Made by a program: the position numbers and the translations under genes
Source: Dysgonomonas sp.
GTDB lineage: Bacteria; Bacteroidota; Bacteroidia; Bacteroidales; Dysgonomonadaceae
DNA length: 28,582 nt
Assembly: GCA_030151105.1 (NCBI GenBank)
Contig: JASLEN010000461.1
Coordinates: 1 to 28,582, forward strand
Reading direction: 5' to 3'
Shown here: piece by piece, positions 14,186 through 22,902 of the stretch
Position numbering within the stretch: position 1 is the stretch's first letter
Layout: each line of letters begins with the position of its first letter
Notes under the pieces: generated by a model
The model's input: only the letters and a program-made list of their open reading frames with translations
Databases searched by the model: none
What the model was told of the DNA's origin: nothing

Positions 14186-14813
14186 TTTGTTTGATTAGTT
14201 CTAAATTGCCACCAGTAAGGGCTTCGATGTTTGCGGTGATTTTTTCAGCAGACCAATTCCACCATTGCAACTCTTGCAGGTATTGGATAAACTCATCATC
14301 AAATCGCATTTTTATAACTCTTGCGGGGTTGCCCACGGCAATAGAATAAGGCGGAATGTCTTTTGCTACCACAGCATTAGCTCCTATTATTGCGCCGTCA
14401 CCAATTTTCACACCTGGCATTATTGTTGCATATTGCCCTATCCATACATCATTGCCAATTATGGTATCTCCTTTGAATGGAAGGTCGGTCAGTGAAGGAG
14501 TCGATTTTTCCCATCCATTGCGCATAATATTGAAAGGGTAGGTGCTCACAGCATTCATCACATGATTGGCACCATTCATCACAAAGGTAGTTCCTTTTGC
14601 AATTGCACAGAATTTGCCAATTATCAATTTGTCTCCTAGCATGGAGTAGTGATGTGTAACTTGTTGCTCAAAATTTTCAGCACCTTCATCATCATCGTAG
14701 TAGGTGTAGTCGCCCACTATAATATTAGGATTCTTAATAATGTTTTTGATAAAGCAAATCTGCTTGATTTTCCCATTAGGGTAAATTGAATTTGGATTGG
14801 GACCTTTGCTCAT
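14178..14813 (-). CDS. Vat-like xenobiotic O-acetyltransferase (streptogramin A acetyltransferase family)
   Basis: This 211-aa left-handed beta-helix acetyltransferase has hexapeptide repeats (IIGKFCAIAKG, then TIIGNDVWIGQYATIMPGVK and IGDGAIIGANAVVAKDI). The start at 14813 gives the Vat-type opening K-G-P-N-P-N-S-I-Y-P. The block VMNGANH carries the catalytic His (H84), followed by TYPFNIMRNGWEK, closely like VatA/VatD, and the C-terminal LQWWNW is also shared. Vat enzymes acetylate group A streptogramins; close relatives (CatB type) acetylate chloramphenicol. A chromosomal copy of this kind may have another substrate, so resistance is only inferred. Seventeen further codons upstream are open to a possible start at 14864, but the family N-terminus argues for 14813. 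Confidence 0.87.
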   Translation of the reverse strand: MSKGPNPNSIYPNGKIKQICFIKNIIKNPNIIVGDYTYYDDDEGAENFEQQVTHHYSMLGDKLIIGKFCAIAKGTTFVMNGANHVMNAVSTYPFNIMRNGWEKSTPSLTDLPFKGDTIIGNDVWIGQYATIMPGVKIGDGAIIGANAVVAKDIPPYSIAVGNPARVIKMRFDDEFIQYLQELQWWNWSAEKITANIEALTGGNLELIKQIK

Positions 14814-14966
14814 TTTATTATTTTTAGGTGGACGAAGATAGAAATAAATTTCTAGGTTAGACAATTCTTTAAAAATAGCTAAGAAATAGTGTGATGTAAA
14901 ATAAATATCTTACTTTCGTTTTGGAAACTATATAAACAGCTCATTTATATCCATTTTATAACTTAA

Positions 14967-15392
14967 GTGAAAAAACTATTATCCATACTTATGCTATTTG
15001 TAATGCTTGTTGTAGGTGTTGGACCTACAGTAGGTATGCATTTTTGTGGAAAGCAGTTGAAGTCAGTAGAGGTAGTAGTGAAAACGAATGAGACTGGATG
15101 CTGCAAGACTGATGCCAATAATGTGAAGAATCACGATGATTGTCCAGCTCTTCATAAAGATTGTTGTGAGACTCACAAGGTGCAAATGATCACAGATCAG
15201 TATCAGGTGCAAGAGCGTGCAAGCATTATTCCGTTTTTTACAGCCTTCGAGTCTGATTGGTTTACCACTAACTTCACCTCTCTTTTGGTGGAATTAGATA
15301 ATACATTTCAACTTAGGGAATACTTCCCTCCCAATGGCTATGATGCTAAAGACGCAAATGTCTTGAGCTTCATTTGCATTCTTCGTATTTGA
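14967..15392 (+). CDS. HYC_CC_PP-like secreted cysteine-rich protein
   Basis: This 141-aa protein begins with GTG and carries a signal peptide (KKLLSILMLFVMLVVGVGPT). It then shows M-H-F-C (H25, C27), a CC pair (C45-C46), C59, a second CC pair (C66-C67) with H70, and a C-terminal P-P-N (P121-P122). This order matches the HYC_CC_PP family, short periplasmic proteins of Bacteroidota often found beside metal-efflux or TonB genes. The cysteine and histidine content suggests metal binding, possibly sensing or buffering copper, which is inference. The ATG at codon 9 would remove the basic n-region, so GTG is preferred. It precedes the efflux operon by 134 bp; that gap holds no clear promoter or strong terminator. 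Confidence 0.75.
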   Translation: MKKLLSILMLFVMLVVGVGPTVGMHFCGKQLKSVEVVVKTNETGCCKTDANNVKNHDDCPALHKDCCETHKVQMITDQYQVQERASIIPFFTAFESDWFTTNFTSLLVELDNTFQLREYFPPNGYDAKDANVLSFICILRI

Positions 15393-15526
15393 TTTTATAG
15401 AATTAGCAGCTTTATGGGTTGCTAACAGATATTTTATTCGGAAAAATAAAGTAGGGATTATTGTGCCCTAATTTTCATAAATAAAATCCTTATCTTAAAA
15501 GGTAGGTCTATAAAAATCAAAATAAT

Positions 15527-15916
15527 ATGAGAATATCTATCATTATTTCTATTCTATTGAGTGCACTCCTATTAGGTTCGTGCAAGTCAACTCATGTCAA
15601 TCAATCAATAAAAGAAGAAGCCTCAGCGACTGTTGATCTAACACCAATTGTAAATATGGTGAAGGCAAAAGAAGCTACTGTAATTGATGTACGTACGGAT
15701 GAAGAATATGCTGAAGCACACATCCCTAATTCGGTACATATTCCTTTATCTACAGTTGCAGAATCTCTTGAAAAATTCAAACAATATGACAAAATAGTTC
15801 TTGTATGCGGTTCGGGAAAAAGAGCAGCTAAAGCAAAAACTATACTAAATGAAAATGGATTTGATAATGTTTACAACGGTATGGGGTGGGCAGAGTTGAA
15901 TGAATTATTGAAATAA
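15527..15916 (+). CDS. rhodanese-like lipoprotein
   Basis: This 129-aa protein has a lipoprotein signal ending L-L-G-S-C (C19) and one rhodanese domain: VIDVRTDEEYAEAHIPNSVHIPL, then the active-site loop VLVCGSGKRA with C94, and a C-terminal VYNGMGWAELNELL. The intact cysteine and basic loop suggest a working sulfurtransferase anchored in the envelope. The gene ends 14 bp before the RND pump and is co-directional with it, so it belongs to the metal operon. A role in sulfur supply or copper-thiol handling is possible but unproven. Confidence 0.88.
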   Translation: MRISIIISILLSALLLGSCKSTHVNQSIKEEASATVDLTPIVNMVKAKEATVIDVRTDEEYAEAHIPNSVHIPLSTVAESLEKFKQYDKIVLVCGSGKRAAKAKTILNENGFDNVYNGMGWAELNELLK

Positions 15917-15930
15917 AAAAGTCAAGTCAT

Positions 15931-18900
15931 ATGTTAAATAGAATAATCAAATATTTCTTAGAAAACAGGGTTATAACGATGATCTTGATTGGTCTCACCG
16001 TTATATGGGGCTTGTCTGTAGCTCCTTTCAACTGGCATGGAGGTATTCTTCCTCATGATCCAGTACCCGTAGATGCAATTCCAGATATTGGAGAAAATCA
16101 GCAAATTGTAGCCACAGAGTGGATGGGACGATCACCAAAGGATATTCAAGATCAGATAACCTATCCGCTTACAACCTCGCTTCTGGGTACTCCAGGAGTG
16201 AAAACGATTCGTAGTACATCCATGTTTGGGATGTCTATGATTTATGTGATTTTTGAAGAAAGTGCTGAGTTCTATTGGAGTAGATCTCGTATTCTTGAAA
16301 AATTAAATTCACTACCAGCAGGAACACTTCCCGAAGGCGTGACACCAAGTCTTGGACCAGATGCTACGGCACTAGGACAAATCTATTGGTACACTCTTGA
16401 AGGACGAAATCCAGAAACAGGCGAACCAACAGGAGGATGGGATCCAAGTGAATTGAGGACGATTCAAGACTTTCAAGCAAAATATACATTAGCAGCAGCC
16501 GAAGGAGTTTCGGAAGTGGGTTCTATTGGAGGTTTTGTAAAAGAATATCAAGTAGAGATTGATCCTAATAGAATGCGTTCGTTCAACGTTTCCATCATGG
16601 ATGTGATGTCTGCTGTGCAGAAAAGTAACCTAGATATTGGTGCTGAAACCATAGAGATAAACATGGCTGAATACTTAGTTCGTGGACTAGGGTATATCAA
16701 ATCAGTCAAAGACTTGGAAGAAGCCGTAGTTACGGTTCGTGATGGTGTGCCAGTGAAAATAAAAGATGTTGCCTTTGTAAATCTAGGGCCAGCCACACGT
16801 CGTGGAGGTTTGGATAAAGAAGGCGTGGAGGCTGTAGGAGGAGTTGTTGTGGCTCGCTATGGTTCTAATCCGATGCAAGTTATCAACAATGTAAAAGAGA
16901 AGATAAAAGAGTTGGAGGCTGGACTTCCTCAAAAGACTTTAGAGGATGGAACTGTTTCAAAAGTTACAGTTGTACCATTCTACGACCGTTCAGGATTGAT
17001 TCAAGAAACTATTGGAACACTCGAAACAGCACTCTCGCACGAGATATTGATTTGTATTATCGTGGTGATTGTGTTGGTCTTCAATCTGCGAGCATCGGTT
17101 ATCATATCTAGTATTTTGCCTATTGCTGTTCTCGCTACATTTATTATCATGCGCTATACGGGTGTGGAGGCAAATATTGTGGCGCTATCGGGTATTGCTA
17201 TTGCCATTGGAGTGGTTGTAGATGTGGGAGTCGTTTTTGTCGAAAATATTCTGCGGCATTTGGATGAACAGAAAGCCCATGGGGTGAAACGGGGGCAAGC
17301 TTTGGTTAATCTCATTTATACAAGTGTGAGCGAAGTCTCAGGAGCATTGTCAACTGCTATGCTTACTACTATTGTTAGTTTCTTGCCCGTGTTTGCAATG
17401 GAGGCTCAAGAAGGTAAATTGTTTAAACCATTGGCATTTACAAAGACATTTGCACTCAGCTCTGCATTCCTCTTGGGTATTGCCATGTTGCCCACTATTG
17501 CTTATTTCGTTTTGTCGCTAAATATTGATAATAAGAAGTTGCGAAAAATAGGAAACTATCTTTTGGTAATTGGAGGAATCGTTTTATTCATTATTTATAG
17601 AGAAATAGCTGCAATAGGATTGGTGATTATGGGATTAAATAACTTGTTCTCTTATCTCATCAAGGTTAAGAATATAAATACGTATATCAATATTGGAGTA
17701 GCGATATTCCTTGCTACTTTTTATTTGACAATAGAATGGTTACCAATTGGGACAAATGATGGTCTATTCCTCAATTTTGTATTTGTAGCAGGCATCATTC
17801 TAGCCATTTTAGCTATGCTTTGGGTATTGGTTTTCTTCTACGAAAGAATGTTGCGTTGGTGTTTAGAACATCGTTGGAAGTTTATGATGATTCCATTAAT
17901 TACAGTTCTTTTCGGAATGTTGATTTGGTTAGGATTCAATAATACATTTGGTTTCATTGCTTCTGGTTTTGAGACTGTAGGATGGAAGTCTATTCGTCAG
18001 ACAGCTTTTTGGGAAGGAGCTGAAGCAAAGTTCCCAGGAGTGGGAGAGGAGTTTATGCCTAGTTTGAATGAGGGCTCATTCCTATTGATGCCCGTAACTA
18101 TGCCTCATACAGGAATAGAACAAAATTTAGCATCCATTGCATTGCTAGATAAACGTATTCAAAATATTCCCGAAGTTGAAATAACAGTAGGAAAATGGGG
18201 ACGTGTAAATTCGGCGCTAGACCCAGCGCCTACTCAGATGTTCGAAAACACAATTAGTTATTATTCTGAATATATTTTGAATGATCAAGGACATCGTGAA
18301 CGTTTTAAAGTTGATGGAGATAATGCTTTTGTATTGATAGATGGTTCAACCTACAATCCAAAAGACGGATTTAGGATTGTAAAAAAGGACAGCTTGATCG
18401 TTGACAAACGAGGAAATTATTTCCGCCAATGGCGACCTGAAATCAAAAAGGCTGAAGATATTTGGCAAGAGATTGTCAATGTATCTCATCTCCCTGGTTT
18501 GACAGCTGCACCAAAGCTGCAACCGATTGAAGCTCGTTTGGTGATGCTTTCTACTGGTATGCGTGCACCAATGGGACTAAAAGTTACTGGACCCGATTTG
18601 GACGCCATTGAAGAAGGTGGAAAAATCTTAGAAGCTGCATTGAAGGATGTGTCATCCATTATGCCATCTACCGTGTTTTACGATAGAGCAGTGGGTGCAC
18701 CTTATGTAGAAATAAAGTTGAATCGTCAGAAAATGGCACGTTATGGAATCACAGTTGCTGATTTGCAAGATGTGATAGGTGCTGCCGTTGGTGGTATGCC
18801 TTTGACAACTACAGTAGAGGGGCGTGAGCGTTTCCCTGTGAGGTTGAGGTATCCTCGTGAATTGCGAGACAATCCAGAAGAATTGGGCAAATTAATCATA

Positions 18901-19785
18901 CCTACAGGAATGGGTGCTCAAGTTCCATTGAAGGAGGTGGCAGATATTGAGTACACTAAAGGTGCTCAGATGATTCAGAGTGAAAACACCTTCCTACTCG
19001 GATACGTTATTTTTGATAAACAAGAAGGATCGGCTGAGGTGGATGTTGTGAAGCAAGCGGACAAAGTGCTAAAGGATAAATTGGCTTCAGGCGAAATCAA
19101 ACTGCCTGATGGCGTAGGATATACTTTTGCAGGAAACTTTGAGCAGCAAGCAAATGCCGAAAAACGACTGATGCTAGTTATTCCGTTGAGTTTGTTGGCT
19201 ATTCTTTTGATTCTTTATTTCCAATTTAAGACTGTTACAGCATCATTTATTCACTTCTCAGGGGTGATCGTTGCTTTTGCAGGAGGGTTTATACTCTTAT
19301 GGTTATATGGAGAACCTTGGTTTATGAACTTCTCAGTTGGGGAAATGAATATGCGAGACTTATTCCAGATGCACCCTATCAACTTGAGTATTGCCGTATG
19401 GGTCGGGTTTATTGCCCTCTTTGGAATTGCGACCAACGATGGTGTTATCATGGGAACATATATTCACGACACCTTTATCGAATTGGATCCACATACAAAA
19501 CATGATATTCGTGAGGCAGTAGTTGTAGCGGGTAAAAAACGTGTTCGTCCAGCGGCAATGACGGTTGCCACTGCACTCATCGCACTCTTGCCTGTTCTGA
19601 CTTCTACAGGAAAAGGAGCTGACATAATGGTTCCTATGGCTATTCCTACCTTTGGAGGAATGCTAATTCAGTCGATGACCATGTTCGTTGTACCAGTATT
19701 CCAATGTTGGTGGCGTGAGGGAGTTGTGAGTAGAGAAGCAAAAAAGGCATTGAAGAAACAATTAAAAGAAAACGAAGATGAATAA
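15931..19785 (+). CDS. CusA/CzcA family heavy-metal efflux RND transporter, enlarged form
   Basis: This 1284-aa inner-membrane proton antiporter shows the HME-RND hallmarks: N-terminal helix, VPVDAIPDIGENQQIV, YPLTTSLLGTPGVKTIRS, and the TM4 motif IAIGVVVDVGVVFVEN with D431 as proton carrier. The second half repeats the pattern (GIATNDGVIMG, KKRVRPAAMTV). Typical CusA is about 1040 aa. Here about 105 residues (531-637) between the TM6 and TM7 positions add roughly four hydrophobic segments, and the second periplasmic half also looks enlarged. Met-rich patches (LLMPVTMPH, MNFSVGEMNMRD) suit Cu(I)/Ag(I). The context of adaptor, TolC and HMA proteins also favours copper or silver over Zn/Co/Cd, but the metal is not proven. 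Its end overlaps the TolC start by 8 bp. Confidence 0.92.
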   Translation: MLNRIIKYFLENRVITMILIGLTVIWGLSVAPFNWHGGILPHDPVPVDAIPDIGENQQIVATEWMGRSPKDIQDQITYPLTTSLLGTPGVKTIRSTSMFGMSMIYVIFEESAEFYWSRSRILEKLNSLPAGTLPEGVTPSLGPDATALGQIYWYTLEGRNPETGEPTGGWDPSELRTIQDFQAKYTLAAAEGVSEVGSIGGFVKEYQVEIDPNRMRSFNVSIMDVMSAVQKSNLDIGAETIEINMAEYLVRGLGYIKSVKDLEEAVVTVRDGVPVKIKDVAFVNLGPATRRGGLDKEGVEAVGGVVVARYGSNPMQVINNVKEKIKELEAGLPQKTLEDGTVSKVTVVPFYDRSGLIQETIGTLETALSHEILICIIVVIVLVFNLRASVIISSILPIAVLATFIIMRYTGVEANIVALSGIAIAIGVVVDVGVVFVENILRHLDEQKAHGVKRGQALVNLIYTSVSEVSGALSTAMLTTIVSFLPVFAMEAQEGKLFKPLAFTKTFALSSAFLLGIAMLPTIAYFVLSLNIDNKKLRKIGNYLLVIGGIVLFIIYREIAAIGLVIMGLNNLFSYLIKVKNINTYINIGVAIFLATFYLTIEWLPIGTNDGLFLNFVFVAGIILAILAMLWVLVFFYERMLRWCLEHRWKFMMIPLITVLFGMLIWLGFNNTFGFIASGFETVGWKSIRQTAFWEGAEAKFPGVGEEFMPSLNEGSFLLMPVTMPHTGIEQNLASIALLDKRIQNIPEVEITVGKWGRVNSALDPAPTQMFENTISYYSEYILNDQGHRERFKVDGDNAFVLIDGSTYNPKDGFRIVKKDSLIVDKRGNYFRQWRPEIKKAEDIWQEIVNVSHLPGLTAAPKLQPIEARLVMLSTGMRAPMGLKVTGPDLDAIEEGGKILEAALKDVSSIMPSTVFYDRAVGAPYVEIKLNRQKMARYGITVADLQDVIGAAVGGMPLTTTVEGRERFPVRLRYPRELRDNPEELGKLIIPTGMGAQVPLKEVADIEYTKGAQMIQSENTFLLGYVIFDKQEGSAEVDVVKQADKVLKDKLASGEIKLPDGVGYTFAGNFEQQANAEKRLMLVIPLSLLAILLILYFQFKTVTASFIHFSGVIVAFAGGFILLWLYGEPWFMNFSVGEMNMRDLFQMHPINLSIAVWVGFIALFGIATNDGVIMGTYIHDTFIELDPHTKHDIREAVVVAGKKRVRPAAMTVATALIALLPVLTSTGKGADIMVPMAIPTFGGMLIQSMTMFVVPVFQCWWREGVVSREAKKALKKQLKENEDE

Positions 19786-21259
19786 ATCAATTTATATAGG
19801 AATACTAATTCTATTTGCTTGGAGCACACAGCTCTTGGCTCAAGAAGTAGATTCTTTGCGTCACTATTTGCGTGAGGCAGCAGAGAATAATCCTGCGGTG
19901 CAAGCCGATTTCCTAGCCTATAAAGCATCCTTGCAAAAGCTACCTCAGGCAGGAGCTTACGATGATCCTACCCTTGATATGGGTTTCTATATTGAACCTA
20001 TGGATGCCGTGGGAGGAAAGCCCATTGGGAGCCTTACAGTAATGCAAATGTTTCCTTGGTTTGGAACTAAGAAAGCAGCAAAGACAGAAGCTCAACATAT
20101 GGCTCAAGTGGCATTTGAACAGTTTAGAGAAACTAGAGATACAAAATTCTTAGAGGTTTATACTCAATGGTATTTGCTCGGTAGCCTCTATCAAAAGCTA
20201 GAGAACAACGAAGAGAATAGAAAACTCCTAGTTCAATTGCGAGAGCTTTCTAAAATAAAATTCTCATCGCCAACTGGAACTCCAACAGCTAGTTATACAC
20301 CATCTACCACGCAGACTTCTGCTTCTAGCCCTCTATCTTCTATGGGTGGTGGAGGCATGAGTGGAATGTCAGGCATGGGTGGCGGTGCCTCTTCACTTTC
20401 TTCGGGAGGTGGTGCAATGGCTGATATGAGTAGTGGAGGAGGTATGTCTTCTATGGGTGGAGGCAGTATGGGCAGTTCCTCTACAGGAATGTCAGAAGTG
20501 CTACGCATTGAGTTGGAAATTATTGAACTAGAAAGCAACATGGAAACGCTCCTTTCAGAAATAGCAACTGAGAAAGCGAAGTTTAACGCTCTACTCAATC
20601 GTCCACAAGATGGAGAACTGACTCTTCCTAAAACATTGGAGCAAATTCCGTACCTATTTGATGCCACTACAATGGATCAAATACGAGAGAAAAATCCAAT
20701 GCTGGAAATGATTGTAGAAGAAGGAAAAGCTTATAAGGCAATGGGCGAAATGAATAAGAAAATGAGTTATCCTATGTTTGGCATTGGTTTGCAATACATG
20801 ATTAATGCTAAAACTAAAGATCCGATGTTGGCAATGGGGAGTATGAATGGAAAAGATATGGTGATGCCAATGGTGTCAGTAAGCATTCCTATCTATAGAA
20901 ATAAATACAATGCTCAGCAAAAAGAGAGTAAATTGTGGTGGGAGTCGAGCCAAGAAAAATTTGCAAACACAGTCAATACGCTTGAGGCAGATTTAATCAG
21001 AACTAAGCACCAATTGGATGATGCAAATCGTAAGGTCAAACTTTTCGAGAAGCAAACCGAAGTAGCTCAAGTTACTTACAATCTTGCGGTGAAAGAATTT
21101 GCAGCAGGTAAAAACGATTTGACAAATATCATTCAAGTACAACGTCAATTGTTGGACTATAAACTAAAGCGAGCAGAGTCTATCGCTACCTACAATACGA
21201 TGGTGGCAACTATTCAAAAACTAATTTCATTTTCTGAATTTGATTCACTTAACAAGTAA
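19778..21259 (+). CDS. TolC-family outer-membrane efflux channel with Met-rich insert
   Basis: This 493-aa protein has a signal peptide (KSIYIGILILFAWSTQLLAQ) and the two repeated helical-hairpin halves of outer-membrane efflux proteins, seen in DDPTLDMGFYIEP, SLTVMQMFPWFGTKK, YPMFGIGLQYMIN, MPMVSVSIPIYRNKYNA and AAGKNDLTNIIQVQRQLL. Between the first-half helices it carries a low-complexity Ser/Gly/Met tract (about residues 165-238) with 10 Met in residues 189-238, which is not part of the normal fold. It overlaps the pump gene by 8 bp and is 5 bp from the adaptor gene, so the three form one tripartite exporter. Confidence 0.92.
   Translation: MNKSIYIGILILFAWSTQLLAQEVDSLRHYLREAAENNPAVQADFLAYKASLQKLPQAGAYDDPTLDMGFYIEPMDAVGGKPIGSLTVMQMFPWFGTKKAAKTEAQHMAQVAFEQFRETRDTKFLEVYTQWYLLGSLYQKLENNEENRKLLVQLRELSKIKFSSPTGTPTASYTPSTTQTSASSPLSSMGGGGMSGMSGMGGGASSLSSGGGAMADMSSGGGMSSMGGGSMGSSSTGMSEVLRIELEIIELESNMETLLSEIATEKAKFNALLNRPQDGELTLPKTLEQIPYLFDATTMDQIREKNPMLEMIVEEGKAYKAMGEMNKKMSYPMFGIGLQYMINAKTKDPMLAMGSMNGKDMVMPMVSVSIPIYRNKYNAQQKESKLWWESSQEKFANTVNTLEADLIRTKHQLDDANRKVKLFEKQTEVAQVTYNLAVKEFAAGKNDLTNIIQVQRQLLDYKLKRAESIATYNTMVATIQKLISFSEFDSLNK
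20342..20491 (+). repeat. Met/Gly/Ser low-complexity coding tract in the TolC gene
   Basis: Fifty codons (residues 189-238) are almost only Gly, Ser, Met and Ala, with repeated units of the form S-S-M-G-G-G and S-G-M. Ten methionines occur at intervals of 3-14 residues. The DNA shows matching short ATGGGTGG-type repeats, consistent with slippage expansion. Confidence 0.85.
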
Positions 21260-21264
21260 TAAAA

Positions 21265-22881
21265 ATGGAGACTAATAATAAAAACAAGATACAAGAGCTA
21301 CTGAAGAATAAGTTTATCAAATACGGACTCTTATTACTCATCGGTATATTTTTAGGATGGGTATTCTTTGGCAGAACGGGTGTTCCTCACTCACATACTG
21401 AGGAACAAGAAGCCGCAGCCACAGAACCTACTGTTTGGACATGCGCCATGCACCCTCAAATCAAGCAAGACAAACCAGGGAAATGCCCTTTATGCGCCAT
21501 GGATCTCACTCCAATGCGAAAATCGGGTTCGAGCGATGAGGTTGTAGATCCTGCGGCTATTCAGCTTTCGCCAGAAGCTATTGCTTTGGCAAATATTCAG
21601 ACTACTAAAGTGAGTCGCCAAAATCCAGTAAAAGAAGTTCAATTGTATGGAACTATTCAGGCAGATGAGCGTTTGTCACAATCGCAAACCTCTCATGTGA
21701 ATGGACGTATCGAAAAACTATCGGTAAACTTTACAGGAGAAACGGTTTCTAAGGGGCAGACAATTGCCACTATTTATTCTCCAGAATTGTTGAATGCTCA
21801 ACAAGAACTGATTGAAGCTAAAAAACTGGAGGGTTTGCAGCCAATGCTGATAGAAGCAGCAAGAGAAAAACTTCGCCTTTGGAAGTTGAGTGATGAGCAA
21901 ATTGCTGAAATTGAGCATTCTGGGATTGCTCAGCCACAAGTTGCGATTAAAGCTAATACTAGTGGAATCGTTGTAGAGAAACGTGTGAATGAGGGGGATT
22001 ATGTGAATCAAGGAAGTGTGCTTTTTCAAGTGGCAAACCTTTCGCAAGTATGGGCTATGTTCGATGCTTATGAGGTTGATCTTCCATTTCTCAAAGTAGG
22101 AGATAATGTAGAGTTTACTTTGCAGGCTATTCCGAATAGAACATTTTCGGGAAAGATTTCATTCATTGATCCTATTTTGAATAAAACGACTCGTACTGCA
22201 AAAGTGAGAGTGGTGACCAATAATCCAGGATTAGTATTGAAACCAGAGATGTATGCAAATGCTACAATTAATGCTCCACTTCGTCAGAATAAGAATCAAA
22301 TTGTGATTCCTAAGTCGGCAGTGCTTTGGACAGGTAAACGTAGTGTAGTGTATGTGAAACAGGCAGATATAGAGACTCCAGCATTCCTTTTGCGAGAGGT
22401 GACTTTAGGTCCATCGTTGGGTGATGCTTATGTGATAGAAGATGGATTGAATGATGGTGAGCAAGTCGTAACAAATGGAGTATTTACGGTGGATGCTAGT
22501 GCCCAACTTGAAGGTAAAAGAAGTATGATGAATGACCATGTGGGAGCAGCTGCACAGGGACATGTCAATCATGGAGGTGGGCATGATAGTCATGCTGCGG
22601 TTAATCCAAACGATACGCATGAAGAAATCAAAGATGTGCAAGGTTTGTGCGAAATGTGTCAAGATAGAATACAAAAAGCAGCAATGTCTGTCAATGGAGT
22701 TTCATCTGCACATTGGGATGCAAAGTCGAAAGCATTACACTTGAATTATGATAAAAAGAAAACTTCGGTGGATGCTGTAGGCAAGGCAATTGCTAAAGCT
22801 GGGCACGATGTAGGGAGCAAGTATAAAGCAGCCGATGATGTTTATAATGCACTGCCAGGATGCTGCCAGTATAGAAAGTAA
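21265..22881 (+). CDS. CusB-type periplasmic adaptor with N-terminal metal-binding and C-terminal HMA domains
   Basis: This 538-aa membrane-fusion protein starts with an anchor helix (KYGLLLLIGIFLGWVFFG). Next comes a heavy-metal-binding domain (residues 58-84: WTCAMHP, then CPLCAMDLTPM), normal for CusB-like adaptors. The core then has paired lipoyl/beta-barrel segments (NGRIEKLSVNFTGETVSKGQ, and GIVVEKRVNEGDYVNQGSVL). After residue ~424 a His-rich linker with six His leads to an HMA-like domain with C462-E-M-C465 and an LPGCCQYR ending. That tail closely resembles the next gene's product and probably passes metal to the adaptor, standing in for CusF. It starts 5 bp after the TolC gene. Confidence 0.92.
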   Translation: METNNKNKIQELLKNKFIKYGLLLLIGIFLGWVFFGRTGVPHSHTEEQEAAATEPTVWTCAMHPQIKQDKPGKCPLCAMDLTPMRKSGSSDEVVDPAAIQLSPEAIALANIQTTKVSRQNPVKEVQLYGTIQADERLSQSQTSHVNGRIEKLSVNFTGETVSKGQTIATIYSPELLNAQQELIEAKKLEGLQPMLIEAAREKLRLWKLSDEQIAEIEHSGIAQPQVAIKANTSGIVVEKRVNEGDYVNQGSVLFQVANLSQVWAMFDAYEVDLPFLKVGDNVEFTLQAIPNRTFSGKISFIDPILNKTTRTAKVRVVTNNPGLVLKPEMYANATINAPLRQNKNQIVIPKSAVLWTGKRSVVYVKQADIETPAFLLREVTLGPSLGDAYVIEDGLNDGEQVVTNGVFTVDASAQLEGKRSMMNDHVGAAAQGHVNHGGGHDSHAAVNPNDTHEEIKDVQGLCEMCQDRIQKAAMSVNGVSSAHWDAKSKALHLNYDKKKTSVDAVGKAIAKAGHDVGSKYKAADDVYNALPGCCQYRK

Positions 22882-22902
22882 TACAGAATAAATAATATAG
22901 AA

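Noticed and set aside
14178..14813. Mobile resistance island around the Vat-like gene
   Set aside because: No transposase, integrase, terminal repeats or change in base use is visible on either side; it looks like ordinary chromosome.
14930..14950. ATATAAA / TTTATAT inverted repeat before the HYC_CC_PP-like gene as a metal-regulator operator
   Set aside because: The arms are pure A/T with a 7-nt spacer, so chance is likely; no paired -33/-7 promoter could be placed near it.
15430..15475. TAGGG...CCCTA hairpin after the HYC_CC_PP-like gene as a terminator
   Set aside because: Only a 5-bp stem with a large loop and an interrupted T-run; too weak to call, so read-through into the efflux operon remains possible.
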